NCBI RefSeq assembly: GCF_003600835.1
Contig: NZ_NQYC01000001.1
Location: forward strand, 1,302,001 to 1,366,000
Direction of reading: 5' to 3'
DNA: 64,000 nt
Origin: Bacillus sp. PK3_68
GTDB taxonomy: Bacteria > Bacillota > Bacilli > Bacillales > Domibacillaceae
Positions 39,737 through 50,031 of the stretch are shown here, piece by piece; within the stretch, counting starts at the first letter, position 1; every line of letters starts with the position of its first letter. The position numbers and the translations under genes were made by a program. The notes below the pieces were generated by a model. That model worked only from the letters and a program-made list of their open reading frames with translations, ran no database searches and was not told the DNA's origin.

Positions 39737-40534
39737 CTAGGAAAAGTTAATTAAAATAATTAAAAAGGCAGCAGTGTTCAACAGTGCCAATGATTTGCCA
39801 TAAAGGCCCTTGCGAACTTTCAGGTAAAGGTAAATGCCGTAAATAATCAACAGAATAAAAGAAGTAATAATTTTCACGTCATACCAGCTTACATCCGGCA
39901 GTTTAATAAACTTCCAGATCAACCCAAGAATTAAGCTTAGCAACAGCATTGGCACTCCGACTGCATTTGATACGTATGAAAATTTCGTTAGCTTATCTAA
40001 ATCACCTAGACGCCATAAACGCTGACTCCATTTTTTCATTTTTAATAGCCTGTACTGCAGCAAATAAAGTGCAGAAAAAATAAAAGAAAGCGAGAATGCA
40101 GCGTACGACAAAATGGCCATTGTAATATGAATAAGCAGCAATTCAGAAACGAGCTGTTCCGCCATCGCCTGAGATTCCATTTGCACAGGGGCAAATGTGT
40201 GTATCGCCATAATGGCAAAGCCAATCATATTAGTAAAGAAAACGGTAAAATCCATACGCAGCAGCCGGTTAATAACCAATGAAAGCGTAATTAAGATCCA
40301 CGCATAAAAATAAAGCCCTTCAAAAAGGGTAAGAACCGGAAAACGGCCGGTTTTGAACATATATAAAAACAAAAAAATTGTTTGAAGAACCCAAACAATC
40401 GATAAAGTCCAGAAGGCGACTTTATTCGCCTTCCGGTTCTGATTTAAAAAGTCGATAAAATACAGCATAACACTCAGCGCATATAAAATTACCATCAATT
40501 CGTGGAGCCTGGCCATTCCTTGTTCAAACATCAA
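39737..40534 (-). CDS. hemX: HemX/CcsA-like membrane protein of the hem operon
   Basis: A 265-residue membrane protein with about eight helices, similar to the cytochrome c assembly protein CcsA/ResC family ([19 protein letters not shown] and [23 protein letters not shown]). In B. subtilis HemX lowers the amount of glutamyl-tRNA reductase (HemA). It sits between hemA and hemC, ten bases from hemA. Confidence 0.92.
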   Translation of the reverse strand: MMFEQGMARLHELMVILYALSVMLYFIDFLNQNRKANKVAFWTLSIVWVLQTIFLFLYMFKTGRFPVLTLFEGLYFYAWILITLSLVINRLLRMDFTVFFTNMIGFAIMAIHTFAPVQMESQAMAEQLVSELLLIHITMAILSYAAFSLSFIFSALYLLQYRLLKMKKWSQRLWRLGDLDKLTKFSYVSNAVGVPMLLLSLILGLIWKFIKLPDVSWYDVKIITSFILLIIYGIYLYLKVRKGLYGKSLALLNTAAFLIILINFS

Positions 40535-40544
40535 GTAACCCCGC

Positions 40545-41888
40545 TTACACTTGGAATAATGGCTTTGTCTGAATCTGCTGGGTAGACTGTTCCGCTGTTT
40601 TTACCTGCTTCTCTGCTTTCACTTCTTCTTCAATGTTAAAGATTTGTGTAAACAGAGCCAGCTTTTCAGCCGAACGTTTATCCCCAGCGAGTTCCTTCGC
40701 CTGTAAAATTGGATCCTTTAACAGCTGATTAATAATACTTTTTGTATGCTTGTTTAATACTTTTCGTTCACGATCTGTTAGGTTAGGCATTTTTCGTTCG
40801 ATGCTGACCATTGTTTCTGCCTGGATGGCAAGCGCTTTTTGACGAAGAGCGGAAATAACCGGAACGACTCCCAGCATATTAATCCAATCGTTAAAAGCGA
40901 CGATTTCTGCTTCGATCATCAATTCAATCTTTTCAGCCGCTTTCTGACGCTCTGCCATGTTTGCTTGTACAATGCCTTCCAGATCATCGATATCATAAAG
41001 AAAAACACTTTCCAGATCAGAAATGGCCGGATCAAGATCACGCGGAACAGCGATATCAACCATAAACAATGGTTTTCCTTTACGCATTTTTTCCACGACG
41101 GCCATTCTTTCTTTCGTAATAACATAGCCGCTTGAGCCCGTAGAACTGATTAAAATATCGGCTTCCACGAGAGCACATTGAAGCTCTGCCAAAGTTTTGG
41201 CATTGCCGTCAAATTTCTCAGCAAGCGCAACTGCTTTTTCAAACGTCCGGTTCACAACTGTCACTTTTGTAGCTCCGCTGCCATGCAGATTTTGAATGGC
41301 AAGCTCACCCATTTTGCCAGCACCAACAACAAGCACGTGCTTGCCGGAAAGACTGCCGAAAATCTTCTTAGCGAGCTCTACAGCCGCATAGCTGACAGAT
41401 ACCGCATTCGCGCCAATTTCCGTTTCCGCATGCGCTTTCTTGGCCAGTGTGATGGCTTGTTTGAATAAATGATTAAAGACCGTGCCCGTTGCCTCAATCT
41501 CCTGGCTTCTTAAAAAGCTCGAACGAACTTGTCCCAAAATTTGCGTCTCGCCAAGGACCATGGAATTCAATCCACTTGTTACTTTCAACAAGTGCTCGAC
41601 TGCCGCTTCCTGCTCATGAATAAATAGAAAAGGAGTGAATTCTTCCTTTTCCATGTTAAACCATTCAGATAAGAAATGTTTAATATAATAACGCCCTGTA
41701 TGGAGCTGATCGACGACCGCATAAATTTCTGTCCGGTTGCAAGTGGAAAGAATGACATTTTCCAAAATGCTTTTTTGCTTACGGAGCTCTGACATGGCTT
41801 TTTCTAAGTCCGTGTCCTGAAAAGATAATCGTTCACGTATCTCCACTGGGGCTGTTTTGTAGTTTAGTCCCACCACAATAATATGCAC
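40545..41888 (-). CDS. hemA: Glutamyl-tRNA reductase
   Basis: First committed enzyme of the C5 heme pathway, reducing Glu-tRNA to glutamate-1-semialdehyde. GTG 41888 gives 447 residues starting [23 protein letters not shown], the family start; the 44-residue longer form reaches through the promoter. The catalytic cysteine is in [12 protein letters not shown] (about residue 50). The NADPH domain has [17 protein letters not shown], and a C-terminal dimerisation region follows. Preceded by a PerR-type palindrome. Confidence 0.96.
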   Translation of the reverse strand: MHIIVVGLNYKTAPVEIRERLSFQDTDLEKAMSELRKQKSILENVILSTCNRTEIYAVVDQLHTGRYYIKHFLSEWFNMEKEEFTPFLFIHEQEAAVEHLLKVTSGLNSMVLGETQILGQVRSSFLRSQEIEATGTVFNHLFKQAITLAKKAHAETEIGANAVSVSYAAVELAKKIFGSLSGKHVLVVGAGKMGELAIQNLHGSGATKVTVVNRTFEKAVALAEKFDGNAKTLAELQCALVEADILISSTGSSGYVITKERMAVVEKMRKGKPLFMVDIAVPRDLDPAISDLESVFLYDIDDLEGIVQANMAERQKAAEKIELMIEAEIVAFNDWINMLGVVPVISALRQKALAIQAETMVSIERKMPNLTDRERKVLNKHTKSIINQLLKDPILQAKELAGDKRSAEKLALFTQIFNIEEEVKAEKQVKTAEQSTQQIQTKPLFQV

Positions 41889-41914
41889 GTTCTCAGCACC
41901 CCCATAAAAATCTG

Positions 41915-41929
41915 TTATATTCATTATAA
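41915..41929. promoter_or_regulatory. Putative PerR box of the hemA operon
   Basis: The minus strand reads TTATAATGAATATAA, one mismatch from the PerR consensus TTATAATNATTATAA. It lies inside a larger palindrome (41913-41931). It overlaps a TATAAT -10 element about 30 bases upstream of the hemA GTG. In B. subtilis hemAXCDBL is PerR-repressed and peroxide-induced. Confidence 0.75.
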
Positions 41930-42070
41930 CACGGAACAAATTTTCCTTATTCACAAATTGTGAACATATGCTAACATTAAAACCAATAAACCTTTTTAAA
42001 CCCAATAGCAAGCGTAACAAAATAAGAACTAAGATTCAAGTTAGGAATATGGAAAGCGGGGAAACTATTT

Positions 42071-42556
42071 ATGAAGCAGCAGCGAATTTTTCCGGGAACC
42101 ATTTTAATCGGATTCGGTTTATATTTCTTTTTGCAGCAGGCTGCTATCGTCTGGTTTCAGCCCTTTTTAAGCTGGCCAACACTTTTGATTGTTATCGGAC
42201 TTGCGTTCTTAGCGGACGCTTACAGCGGCAAAGAAGGGAATAATATTTTGCCCGGTGTTATTCTGACAGGCTTTGGTGTTCACTTTCATGTGGTGAATCA
42301 TTTTGGCTTTTGGTCTAATGACACTGGCGTCTTTATCTTAATCATTGCACTCGGATTCTTGCTTCAGTATCAGAAAACGAGAAACGGTCTGTTTCAAGGA
42401 TTGCTATTTCTTATTCTTGCCGTTATCACCCTCTTTTATGATAAAGTAATCGAGTGGCTTGGCTTGCTTGAGAATCGAGCGCTCTCCCTCTGGCAATTTT
42501 GGCCTGTTATTCTAATTGTCATTGGCGGTTATTTACTATTTGTGAAAAAGAAATAA
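42071..42556 (+). CDS. ysxD: YsxD-like small membrane protein (LiaF/DUF5668-type transmembrane region)
   Basis: A 161-residue hydrophobic protein with about six membrane segments in three repeated blocks: FPGTILIGFGLYFFLQ, LPGVILTGFGVHFHV and FWPVILIVIGGYLLFVKKK. This repeated helical-hairpin pattern is typical of DUF5668 and LiaI/LiaF membrane parts. Divergent from hemA and convergent with ysxC, matching where I recall ysxD. Function unknown. Confidence 0.75.
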   Translation: MKQQRIFPGTILIGFGLYFFLQQAAIVWFQPFLSWPTLLIVIGLAFLADAYSGKEGNNILPGVILTGFGVHFHVVNHFGFWSNDTGVFILIIALGFLLQYQKTRNGLFQGLLFLILAVITLFYDKVIEWLGLLENRALSLWQFWPVILIVIGGYLLFVKKK

Positions 42557-42992
42557 ATTGAGCGAATAGAGAAGGAAAACAGACCACCCAAATACATACT
42601 TTAAAGCCCTTTTGAAACTGCAGCAGCCCGCCACACTTTTATTAGGTCTATTTAACGGGCTACCCTTCCTTCTATTCCCTTGTTCGGTATCACTTTATCC
42701 TTCTTAAGTCCTTTTATAAAAGATTTAAAGAAAACACAGCTGCTGCCTTTAGATGGAATTTCTTTCATAGGAATTCCTCTTTTTTTGCTTGGCTCTGTTG
42801 ATCTTTCCTGGAGTCTCCACCTTCCGCTACAATCAACTATTGAAAAAACAATATTCCTCTTTAACAGAGACTTTCATTTAAGAAACTGGTCTTCTCTCAC
42901 CTGTTTGGCAGGATGTCTATTCTTTTCAAAGATATAGCGCCAAGATTCACGTTTCTCGGCAACAAGCTGGCAGTCCGTCGCTTTTTCTCCGA
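42557..42992. other. Gene-free spacer between ysxD and ysxC
   Basis: Apart from the type-2 repeat remnant at 42797-42870 I see no gene. A plus-strand open frame at 42680-42937 is accidental because it reads through the repeat. Confidence 0.6.
42797..42870 (+). repeat. Degenerate type-2 intergenic repeat (right half)
   Basis: TTGATCTTTCCTGGAGTC, CACCTTCCGCTACAATCAACT and CTCTTTAACAGAG align by eye with 6786-6862 in the same orientation. A partial relic of the same element family. Confidence 0.55.
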
Positions 42993-43026
42993 ACAAAAAG
43001 CTGCCCACTATTCAGCGGACAGCTTT
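42993..43026 (-). terminator. Terminator overlapping the end of ysxC
   Basis: Minus-strand AAAGCTGTCCGC...GGGCAGCTTTTTG. The 5' arm is made by the last codons of ysxC (KLSAE and stop). Confidence 0.8.
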
Positions 43027-43613
43027 GCTTTCTTCATTCTTTTATGAATAACACTCCACGCTTCGTCTTTTCCCTGTCCAGTTTCGGAAGAGAAAATAAC
43101 GATATCGTCTGTCGGTTCAAATTCGAGCGCTTCTTTCACTACCTTTAAATGCTTTTGCCACTTGCCTTTTGGTATTTTATCGGCTTTAGTGGCCACGACC
43201 ACAACAGGGATTTCATAATGCTTTAAAAAATTATACATCATGACATCGTCTTCTGTCGGAGAGTGCCTCAAGTCAACAATCAGCACACATGCCCGCAACT
43301 GTTCCCTTGTCGTTAAATACGTTTCAATCATTTTGCCCCATGATTCCCGTTCTTTTTTGGAAACTTTCGCAAATCCATATCCCGGTACATCAACAAAATA
43401 AAGGGACTCCTCAATTTTATAAAAATTGAGCGTCTGTGTTTTCCCCGGCTTAGATGAGATCCGAGCCATGCTTTTACGCTGAATCATTTTATTAATAAAA
43501 GAGGACTTTCCTACATTAGAGCGTCCAGCCAGCGCAAATTCCGGAAGAGAACCTTCCGGATATTGTGCTGGTTTTACTGCACTGATAACAAGTTCTACTT
43601 GATTAACCTTCAT
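43008..43613 (-). CDS. ysxC: Ribosome biogenesis GTPase YsxC (EngB/YihA)
   Basis: Essential GTPase for late 50S assembly. The 201-residue protein has G1 [15 protein letters not shown] (about 31-45), G2/G3 with [11 protein letters not shown] and DVPGYG, and G4 in [11 protein letters not shown]. The start overlaps the lonA 3' end by 11 bases. A terminator hairpin uses its last codons. Confidence 0.97.
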   Translation of the reverse strand: MKVNQVELVISAVKPAQYPEGSLPEFALAGRSNVGKSSFINKMIQRKSMARISSKPGKTQTLNFYKIEESLYFVDVPGYGFAKVSKKERESWGKMIETYLTTREQLRACVLIVDLRHSPTEDDVMMYNFLKHYEIPVVVVATKADKIPKGKWQKHLKVVKEALEFEPTDDIVIFSSETGQGKDEAWSVIHKRMKKAKLSAE

Positions 43614-45933
43614 AATTTTCTCCTGTCAGCGCAACTTTTAATACATCATCCATGTGAGAGGCAAGAATGTATGTTAAATCGTTGCGCACACTTTCTGGCA
43701 CATCTTCAATATCTTTCTCATTATCCTGTGGCAGGATAATTGTTTTGAGCCCGGCTCTATGGGCACCAAGCGATTTTTCTTTCACACCGCCAATGGGCAG
43801 CACACGGCCACGAAGAGTGATTTCACCGGTCATTCCAACTTCCCGACGAATTGGACGGGCTGTTAATGCTGAGACAAGCGCCGTAGCCATTGTAATGCCG
43901 GCAGATGGGCCATCCTTTGGCACAGCGCCTTCCGGGACGTGAATATGAATGTCATATTTCTCGTGGAAGTCAGCTTCAATATTCAGTTCTTCGGCCTTGG
44001 AACGAACATAACTGAATGCAGCCTGTGCGGATTCTTTCATTACGTCCCCGAGCTTCCCAGTTAAGATTAGCTTGCCTTTTCCTGGGGACAAGGACACTTC
44101 TATTTGCAGTGTATCTCCGCCGGAAGCTGTATAAGCCAGTCCGTTGGCTACACCAACCTGGTTAACCGTTTCAGCCTGTCCATAGCGGAAGATGCGCTTT
44201 CCTAAAAATTCTTCCAAGTTCTTACTCGTTACGACTACACGCTTTTTTTCCTCCGAGACGATCATTTTGGCTGTTTTTCGGCAAATTGCTGCAAGCTGAC
44301 GCTCAAGGCTACGAACGCCCGCTTCACGTGTATAATAACGGACCACATCTTGAATCGCATCATCCCTTACCTGAAGCTGAGATTTTGTGAGCCCATGCTC
44401 CTCCACTTGCTTCGGAAGCAAATGAGATTTTGCAATATGAATTTTCTCCAGCTCCGTATAGCCCGCAATTGTAATGATTTCCATCCGGTCGCGAAGAGGG
44501 CCTGGGATCGTTGCCAGGTCATTAGCTGTCGCAATGAACATCACTTTCGATAAGTCGTATGTTTCTTCAATGTAATGATCACTAAAGTTAAAGTTTTGCT
44601 CAGGGTCCAGCACTTCGAGCATGGCTGCGGACGGATCGCCTCTAAAGTCACTTGACATTTTATCAATTTCATCAAGTAAAAAGACTGGGTTAATTGTCTC
44701 TGCTTTTTTCATACCTTGAATAATCCGGCCAGGCATGGCTCCGACATATGTGCGGCGGTGGCCGCGGATTTCTGATTCGTCACGCACGCCGCCAAGAGAA
44801 ATCCGGACAAAGTTTCTGCCAAGTGATTCGGCAATGGAGCGTGCCAATGATGTTTTACCGACCCCTGGCGGTCCTGCTAAACATAGAATAGGCCCTTTAA
44901 GAGACTGGGTAAGCTGCTGAACAGCCAAATATTCAAGCACACGCTCTTTCACTTTTTCCAATCCATAATGATCGCGATTTAAAATGGCTTCTGCTTTTTC
45001 AATATCCAGGTCATCTTTCGTCGCTTTCGTCCACGGCAGTGTAACGAGCCATTCAAGATAGTTGCGGATAACGGCACTTTCTGCCGCGCTTGAAGGAATT
45101 TTCTCATAACGATTCAATTCCTTTAAGGCGGTCTTTTTCACATGCTCAGGCATGTCCGCTTCTTCGATTCGTTTCAACAGCTCCTCGACTTCACCGGTTT
45201 TGCCTTCTTTATCGCCCAGCTCCTGCTGAATTGCCTTCATTTGCTCACGCAGAAAATATTCTTTTTGTGTGCGCTCCATAGATGTTTTCACACGCTGACC
45301 GATTTTCTTCTCTAAATTCAACACTTGCTTTTCGTTATTTAATAAATCAATGATTCGGTTAAGACGGTTCTTTACATCAAACGTCTCAAGAATCTCTTGT
45401 TTATCTTTCATTTTAATCGGCAAGTGAGAAGCGATGATATCGGCCAACCGGCCCGGTTCGTCAATATCGGCTACCGTAGAATAGGTTTCTGCAGAAATTT
45501 TCTTCGACAGCTTGATATACTGTTCAAAGTACTCCAGCAGTGTGCGCATCAGCGCTTCAGTTTCTATATCTTTTGCTGCATCGTCCTCGTGCACTTCAAC
45601 TGTTGCCAAATAAAAAGTTTCTTTATCATCAAGCTGCTTAATAACCGCGCGGTTTAAGCCCTCAACGAGTACACGGATGGTTCCATTTGGTAGCTTCAAC
45701 ATTTGTTTTACTTTCGTTAATGTTCCTGTTTCAAACAAATCCTCTCGTAAAGGATCGTCTATATTGGAATCTTTTTGAGTGGATAAAAAAATCAAATGAT
45801 TGTCTAGCATTGCCTGCTCCAACGCCTCGATCGAGCGATCACGGCCAACATCCAGGTGCAGAACCATTGTAGGGTACACTAATAATCCCCGGAGTGGCAG
45901 GAGGGGCACAGTGTGAACAGTTTGATTACTCAT
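43603..45933 (-). CDS. lonA: ATP-dependent protease LonA
   Basis: Cytosolic AAA+ protease for damaged and regulatory proteins. ATG 45933 (GGAGG, eight bases) gives 776 residues: N-terminal substrate domain ([13 protein letters not shown]), Walker [16 protein letters not shown] near residue 350, Walker [11 protein letters not shown], and the Ser-Lys dyad in [18 protein letters not shown]. Starts at 45960 and others add residues absent from the family. Translationally coupled to ysxC. Confidence 0.97.
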   Translation of the reverse strand: MSNQTVHTVPLLPLRGLLVYPTMVLHLDVGRDRSIEALEQAMLDNHLIFLSTQKDSNIDDPLREDLFETGTLTKVKQMLKLPNGTIRVLVEGLNRAVIKQLDDKETFYLATVEVHEDDAAKDIETEALMRTLLEYFEQYIKLSKKISAETYSTVADIDEPGRLADIIASHLPIKMKDKQEILETFDVKNRLNRIIDLLNNEKQVLNLEKKIGQRVKTSMERTQKEYFLREQMKAIQQELGDKEGKTGEVEELLKRIEEADMPEHVKKTALKELNRYEKIPSSAAESAVIRNYLEWLVTLPWTKATKDDLDIEKAEAILNRDHYGLEKVKERVLEYLAVQQLTQSLKGPILCLAGPPGVGKTSLARSIAESLGRNFVRISLGGVRDESEIRGHRRTYVGAMPGRIIQGMKKAETINPVFLLDEIDKMSSDFRGDPSAAMLEVLDPEQNFNFSDHYIEETYDLSKVMFIATANDLATIPGPLRDRMEIITIAGYTELEKIHIAKSHLLPKQVEEHGLTKSQLQVRDDAIQDVVRYYTREAGVRSLERQLAAICRKTAKMIVSEEKKRVVVTSKNLEEFLGKRIFRYGQAETVNQVGVANGLAYTASGGDTLQIEVSLSPGKGKLILTGKLGDVMKESAQAAFSYVRSKAEELNIEADFHEKYDIHIHVPEGAVPKDGPSAGITMATALVSALTARPIRREVGMTGEITLRGRVLPIGGVKEKSLGAHRAGLKTIILPQDNEKDIEDVPESVRNDLTYILASHMDDVLKVALTGENYEG

Positions 45934-46119
45934 AAACATAACCTCCATCACTTCAAACATCAGGCGAAATAGCTGCCTGTTCTCTCTTTTACGCTTTCTG
46001 CCGCAAAATAGGTGTTTTGTACAATCTTATCTTATTTAAATAGGAGTGTCCATTATTGAACGGGATATCACGTTCCCGTCTTTTTACCTATTCCTCACTT
46101 TGGCAGAAAACAAACAACA

Positions 46120-46166
46120 GGGCTGCCTTAAAAGTAAAAAAATGATCACTTTATAAGGCAGCCTTT
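46120..46166 (-). terminator. Probable terminator after lonB
   Basis: Minus-strand AGGCTGCCTTATAAAGT pairs with ACTTTTAAGGCAGCC. It lies just beyond the lonB stop; the T tract is inside the loop rather than the tail, so the call is less firm. Confidence 0.55.
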
Positions 46167-46177
46167 CTTCTGCTATG

Positions 46178-47848
46178 CTATATTGATTTCTTTTCCTTCG
46201 ATAAAATATTCCCCGGCTGAACGAGTCCTTTCTGTTCTGCCTGCTTATCAAAGAAATGATCAAATGCTTCTTTAAGCTGGGAAACTGGAATGAGCTCCAC
46301 CCCTTCCACTTTCTGTAAAAGAAGTGTGTCATTTTCTTTTGGAAAAAGCACCTTTTTTGCCCCCGCTTCTTTAGCGGCTATCACTTTTTGTAAAACGCCC
46401 CCGACCGGTTTTATCTGCCCGTGGAGGCCGATTTCTCCCGTAATCGCTGCTGTTCGATCCGCCGGATGATTGTATATTGCTGAATAAATGGATAGTGCTA
46501 TCGCCGCTCCGGCAGACGGGCCATCTACAGGCATGCCTCCGGGAAAGTTAACAAAAATATCAAACTGCTCCACCGGCACACCCAGCGATTTTAGAACGGT
46601 CACCGCATTGTCTACTGACCCTTTGGCCATGCTCTTTCGTTTGATTGATTTTGCTGGCTGGTTGAATGTTTCTTCTTCAACAATCCCAGTCACTGTTACT
46701 GTCCCTTTGTCTGCCGCAGGAAGAACAGCGGCCTCAATACTGAGAAGAGCTCCACTGTTTGGCCCGGTTACAGCTAGTCCATTAATCAGACCAATTCTTG
46801 ACTCTTCAGGAATCCGCGATTCCCATTTTGGTGCTAGTCGGCTTGAGCGGATCACCCATTCCACTTCCTCATTGTATATTTCTTTTCGATTCTCCATCAT
46901 CGCTAGGCCGGAAGCCATCTGTACAAGGTTTACAGCTTCCCGGCCGTTACGGGTATGCCCAGCGATCAGAGCTAGTCCTTTTTCAGAGAGATTCATCCCC
47001 GCCTTTTCGGCAGCTTTACGAGCGATATCTGTTAAATGTTTATTATCTAATTCATTGAAATACACTTCTTGACAGCGAGAACGAATGGCAGCTGGGATTT
47101 CCTCGGGCTGTTTAGTCGTTGCACCAATCAATCGAAAATCCGCTGGCAGTCCCTTCTTAAAAATATCATGGATGTGTCTTGGAATATTATCATTTTCCTC
47201 ACTATAGTACACGCTCTCAAGAAGTACTTTTCGATCCTCTAACACTTTTAATAGCTTGTTCATCTGAATAGGGTGCAATTCCCCAATTTCATCAATAAAC
47301 AAAATACCGCCGTGTGCATTGCTTACTGCCCCTTTTTTAGGCTGAGGAATACCTGCCTGCCCCAGAGCACCAGCCCCTTGATATATCGGGTCGTGTACAG
47401 AGCCGATAAGCGGATCGGCAATGCCTCTCTCATCAAACCGGGCTGTAGTGGCATCCAGTTCCACAAACACTGCAGACGGAGCAAACGGAGAGCGCTTATT
47501 CTTTTTTGCTTCCTCAAGCACGAGACGGGCCGCTGCTGTTTTCCCCACTCCCGGCGGCCCATAAATGATGACATGCTGTGGATGGGCGCCGCAAAGAGCT
47601 GCTCGCAATGCTTTAATGCCTTCTTCCTGACCAATGATATCTGAAAAATTTTGCGGACGGATTTTTTCAGCAAGCGGCTTTGTCAAAGAAATTGCCCGCA
47701 TTTTTCCCATAGCTTCCATTTCCTTTTTCGATTCCTTGTCAATCGTTATTCTGCTCGTATGCTGTTTTTTGAGCATCGTGAGAAAATAAAGACTGATAAT
47801 CAGCCCAAACACAAGCTGACCCGCGATTGCAATTGCTGTCCAATTCAT
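46178..47848 (-). CDS. lonB: Lon-like protease LonB (forespore-associated)
   Basis: A membrane-anchored Lon-type protease, forespore-expressed under sigma-F in B. subtilis. ATG 47848 (GGGAGG) gives 556 residues: one N-terminal helix (AIAIAGQLVFGLIISLYFL), Walker [16 protein letters not shown], Walker B ILFIDEIGELH, and the dyad region PVDGPSAGAAIALSIYSA. No large Lon N-domain is present, as expected for LonB. Confidence 0.93.
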   Translation of the reverse strand: MNWTAIAIAGQLVFGLIISLYFLTMLKKQHTSRITIDKESKKEMEAMGKMRAISLTKPLAEKIRPQNFSDIIGQEEGIKALRAALCGAHPQHVIIYGPPGVGKTAAARLVLEEAKKNKRSPFAPSAVFVELDATTARFDERGIADPLIGSVHDPIYQGAGALGQAGIPQPKKGAVSNAHGGILFIDEIGELHPIQMNKLLKVLEDRKVLLESVYYSEENDNIPRHIHDIFKKGLPADFRLIGATTKQPEEIPAAIRSRCQEVYFNELDNKHLTDIARKAAEKAGMNLSEKGLALIAGHTRNGREAVNLVQMASGLAMMENRKEIYNEEVEWVIRSSRLAPKWESRIPEESRIGLINGLAVTGPNSGALLSIEAAVLPAADKGTVTVTGIVEEETFNQPAKSIKRKSMAKGSVDNAVTVLKSLGVPVEQFDIFVNFPGGMPVDGPSAGAAIALSIYSAIYNHPADRTAAITGEIGLHGQIKPVGGVLQKVIAAKEAGAKKVLFPKENDTLLLQKVEGVELIPVSQLKEAFDHFFDKQAEQKGLVQPGNILSKEKKSI

Positions 47849-48034
47849 ATCGTATCCTCCCATACCAGCAAAGTGAACCCTGCATAGACGGCTGACTTTT
47901 CTCCAAAGGTTTACGGTCTTCTGTTCATTCGACTGCTTCCCTTTAATTGTTAATCAACCGTTTTCTTATTCGCCAGTATCGCCTCATTTTGATACTCATA
48001 AACAGCAATTCATCCGGAAGTTCTTCTCTCCACG

Positions 48035-48078
48035 GAAAAAACAGGACAGCCTTCTCATCCTAAGCTGTCCTGTTTTTT
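48035..48078 (-). terminator. Terminator after clpX
   Basis: Minus-strand ACAGGACAGC/GCTGTCCTGT stem followed by TTTTTT, downstream of the clpX stop. Confidence 0.92.
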
Positions 48079-48123
48079 CATTTAGTTTATTTTTTTCTTA
48101 CTTTTCGCCTGGTGCTTCCCTGC

Positions 48124-49386
48124 TTAAGCGGATGTTTTCGTCAAATCTATCTTTTGTCCATTTTCTCCAAGCAATTTTGGTGCAGCATTGTCAAGAACAG
48201 TCTCCTTTGTGATGACACATGTCTTAATATCCTCTCGAGAAGGCAAGTCATACATCACATCGAGCATGATGCTTTCAATAATGGAACGGAGCCCACGGGC
48301 ACCTGTTTTGCGTTCGATCGCCTTCTTGGCAATCTCACGAAGTGCTCCCTCGTCAAATTCAAGGTCGACTTCATCCAGTTCCATCATTTTTTGATATTGC
48401 TTAACGAGCGCATTTTTTGGCTTCGTTAAAATTTCAACGAGCGCTTCTTCGTCAAGCTGCTCAAGGCTCGCAATAACTGGAAGACGACCAATAAATTCAG
48501 GGATCAGTCCAAATTTAAGAAGATCTTCCGGTACTAATTTAGATAAAAGAGAGCCATCTGCCGCTTCTTCCTGCTTCGTTTCAAAGCCGAAGCCAATGAC
48601 CTTTTGGCCAAGGCGGCGTTTAATAATTTGCTCCACTCCATCAAATGCTCCCCCGCAAATAAAAAGAATGTTTGTCGTATCAATTTGGATAAATTCTTGA
48701 TGAGGATGCTTTCGTCCACCTTGTGGAGGGACACTTGCCACAGTTCCTTCTAAAATCTTCAAAAGAGCCTGCTGTACACCTTCACCGGAAACATCACGCG
48801 TAATGGACGGATTTTCAGATTTACGTGCCACTTTATCAATTTCATCGATATAAATGATGCCTTTTTCTGCTTTCTCCACATCATAGTCAGCCGCTTGGAT
48901 CAGTTTGAGAAGAATATTTTCCACATCTTCCCCCACATAGCCTGCCTCTGTTAAAGAGGTAGCATCAGCAATCGCAAATGGAACATCTAGAATACGTGCA
49001 AGCGTTTGAGCAAGGAGCGTTTTCCCGCTTCCTGTTGGCCCGATTAAACAAATATTACTCTTAGCCAGCTCAACATCGTCCACTTTGCTGTTGGAATTAA
49101 TACGTTTATAGTGATTATAAACAGCTACAGCGAGCGACTTTTTAGCACGTTCTTGCCCAATAACATAATCATCTAAAATATCACGAATTTCCATCGGCTT
49201 TGGTACATCTTTAAATTCTACTTCTTCCTCAGTGCCAAGCTCTTCCTCCACTATTTCAGTGCAAAGCTCGATACACTCATCACATATATATACACCGGGA
49301 CCAGCTACAAGTTTGCGCACTTGATCCTGTGTTTTACCACAGAAAGAACATTTTAGCTGTCCTTTTTCATCGTTAAACTTGAACAA
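48124..49386 (-). CDS. clpX: ATP-dependent Clp protease ATPase subunit ClpX
   Basis: AAA+ unfoldase that feeds ClpP. The 420-residue product has the N-terminal zinc-binding domain ([10 protein letters not shown]...CDECIELC, about 13-39), Walker [15 protein letters not shown], Walker [16 protein letters not shown], and the ClpP-binding IGF-type loop KVIGFGFE (the tripeptide IGF at VIGFG). Upstream tig follows the standard tig-clpX order. Confidence 0.98.
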   Translation of the reverse strand: MFKFNDEKGQLKCSFCGKTQDQVRKLVAGPGVYICDECIELCTEIVEEELGTEEEVEFKDVPKPMEIRDILDDYVIGQERAKKSLAVAVYNHYKRINSNSKVDDVELAKSNICLIGPTGSGKTLLAQTLARILDVPFAIADATSLTEAGYVGEDVENILLKLIQAADYDVEKAEKGIIYIDEIDKVARKSENPSITRDVSGEGVQQALLKILEGTVASVPPQGGRKHPHQEFIQIDTTNILFICGGAFDGVEQIIKRRLGQKVIGFGFETKQEEAADGSLLSKLVPEDLLKFGLIPEFIGRLPVIASLEQLDEEALVEILTKPKNALVKQYQKMMELDEVDLEFDEGALREIAKKAIERKTGARGLRSIIESIMLDVMYDLPSREDIKTCVITKETVLDNAAPKLLGENGQKIDLTKTSA

Positions 49387-49418
49387 TGTGTTTCACCCCT
49401 TATAAATAATAATCGCTT

Positions 49419-49540
49419 GTCCAGCTACAGGCGCTAGCGCGTACACTGATTTCGCTCCCTCTGTCGGAGTCTGAAAAGCGACTCCTCATCCAGAGCCCTA
49501 ATCCGTTATCACACTAATCGAGCGCCTTCTGCTTTTCGTG
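49419..49540 (-). repeat. Type-1 hairpin repeat, divergent copy D
   Basis: In reverse orientation, TGTCCAGCTACAGGCGCTAGCGCGTAC at the left and GAGCGCCTTCTGCTTTT at the right correspond to the reverse complement of copy A (8261-8384). The centre holds GGAGTC...GACTCC. Aligned by eye. Confidence 0.65.
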
Positions 49541-49765
49541 TCCAGCTGCAACGCTCCATTCCTTCAGAGTAAACAGACGTCTTTTTTTGAAAACGACATT
49601 TGTTTCTCTTCTCTAACAGGCACGCTTCGCTGTTTATTTGCCCTATCCAGCTTTAACGGTTTACTGCGGCGGGACAGGTAATTATTCTCTCTTCCCCTGT
49701 TCAGCTACAAGCATCAACGCACATACTGAACGAGCGCCGTTGGCTCTTTGTAAAAAAGTTATGTA
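49541..49765 (-). repeat. Decayed type-1 repeat fragments
   Basis: Further CCAGCT-type and GAGCGCC-type ends recur (CCAGCTGCAACGC at 49541, CCAGCTTTAACG near 49647, TCAGCTACAAGC...GAGCGCCGTTGGCTCTTT at about 49702-49753). They look like two remnants of the same family. Confidence 0.4.
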
Positions 49766-49985
49766 TTGCATTGTACCACATTTTTCTCTGTTCAAAAAAC
49801 AAAAGGTCTTTTGTATATATAATGTGTTACCAGCTTGACTATTACTAAAACATTTTTTCACATTTTCTTGTCAAGCTTTATCTATTTAGGAAGATGAAAT
49901 CAAACGCTGCAAAGAGTATCATTGCAGCTTGTTATTTCCCTATCCCTATAGAATTCATATGTATGATAGTAAAACAAGTAGGTAG

Positions 49986-50014
49986 AAAACAAGGCACGAG
50001 CAGTTCGCGCCTTG
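49986..50014 (-). terminator. Terminator after tig
   Basis: Minus-strand CAAGGCGCGAAC...GTGCCTTG stem followed by TTTTC. Confidence 0.75.
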
Positions 50015-50031
50015 TCTACCTTTATCTATTA

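Larger units (their letters stand above)
49387..50031. other. Repeat-filled spacer between tig and clpX
   Basis: A 645-base gap with no credible gene. It holds a divergent type-1 hairpin repeat (49419-49540), more decayed pieces (49541-49765) and the tig terminator (49986-50014). The clpX promoter must lie here. Confidence 0.6.

Noticed and set aside
42680-42937. An 85-codon hydrophobic open frame after ysxD
   Set aside because: It reads through a degenerate intergenic repeat also present at 6786-6862, so it is accidental.
46058-46086. A short hairpin ACGGGA...TCCCGT followed by CTTTTT on the plus strand between lonB and lonA
   Set aside because: No plus-strand gene precedes it, and the six-base stem is weak; chance is likely.
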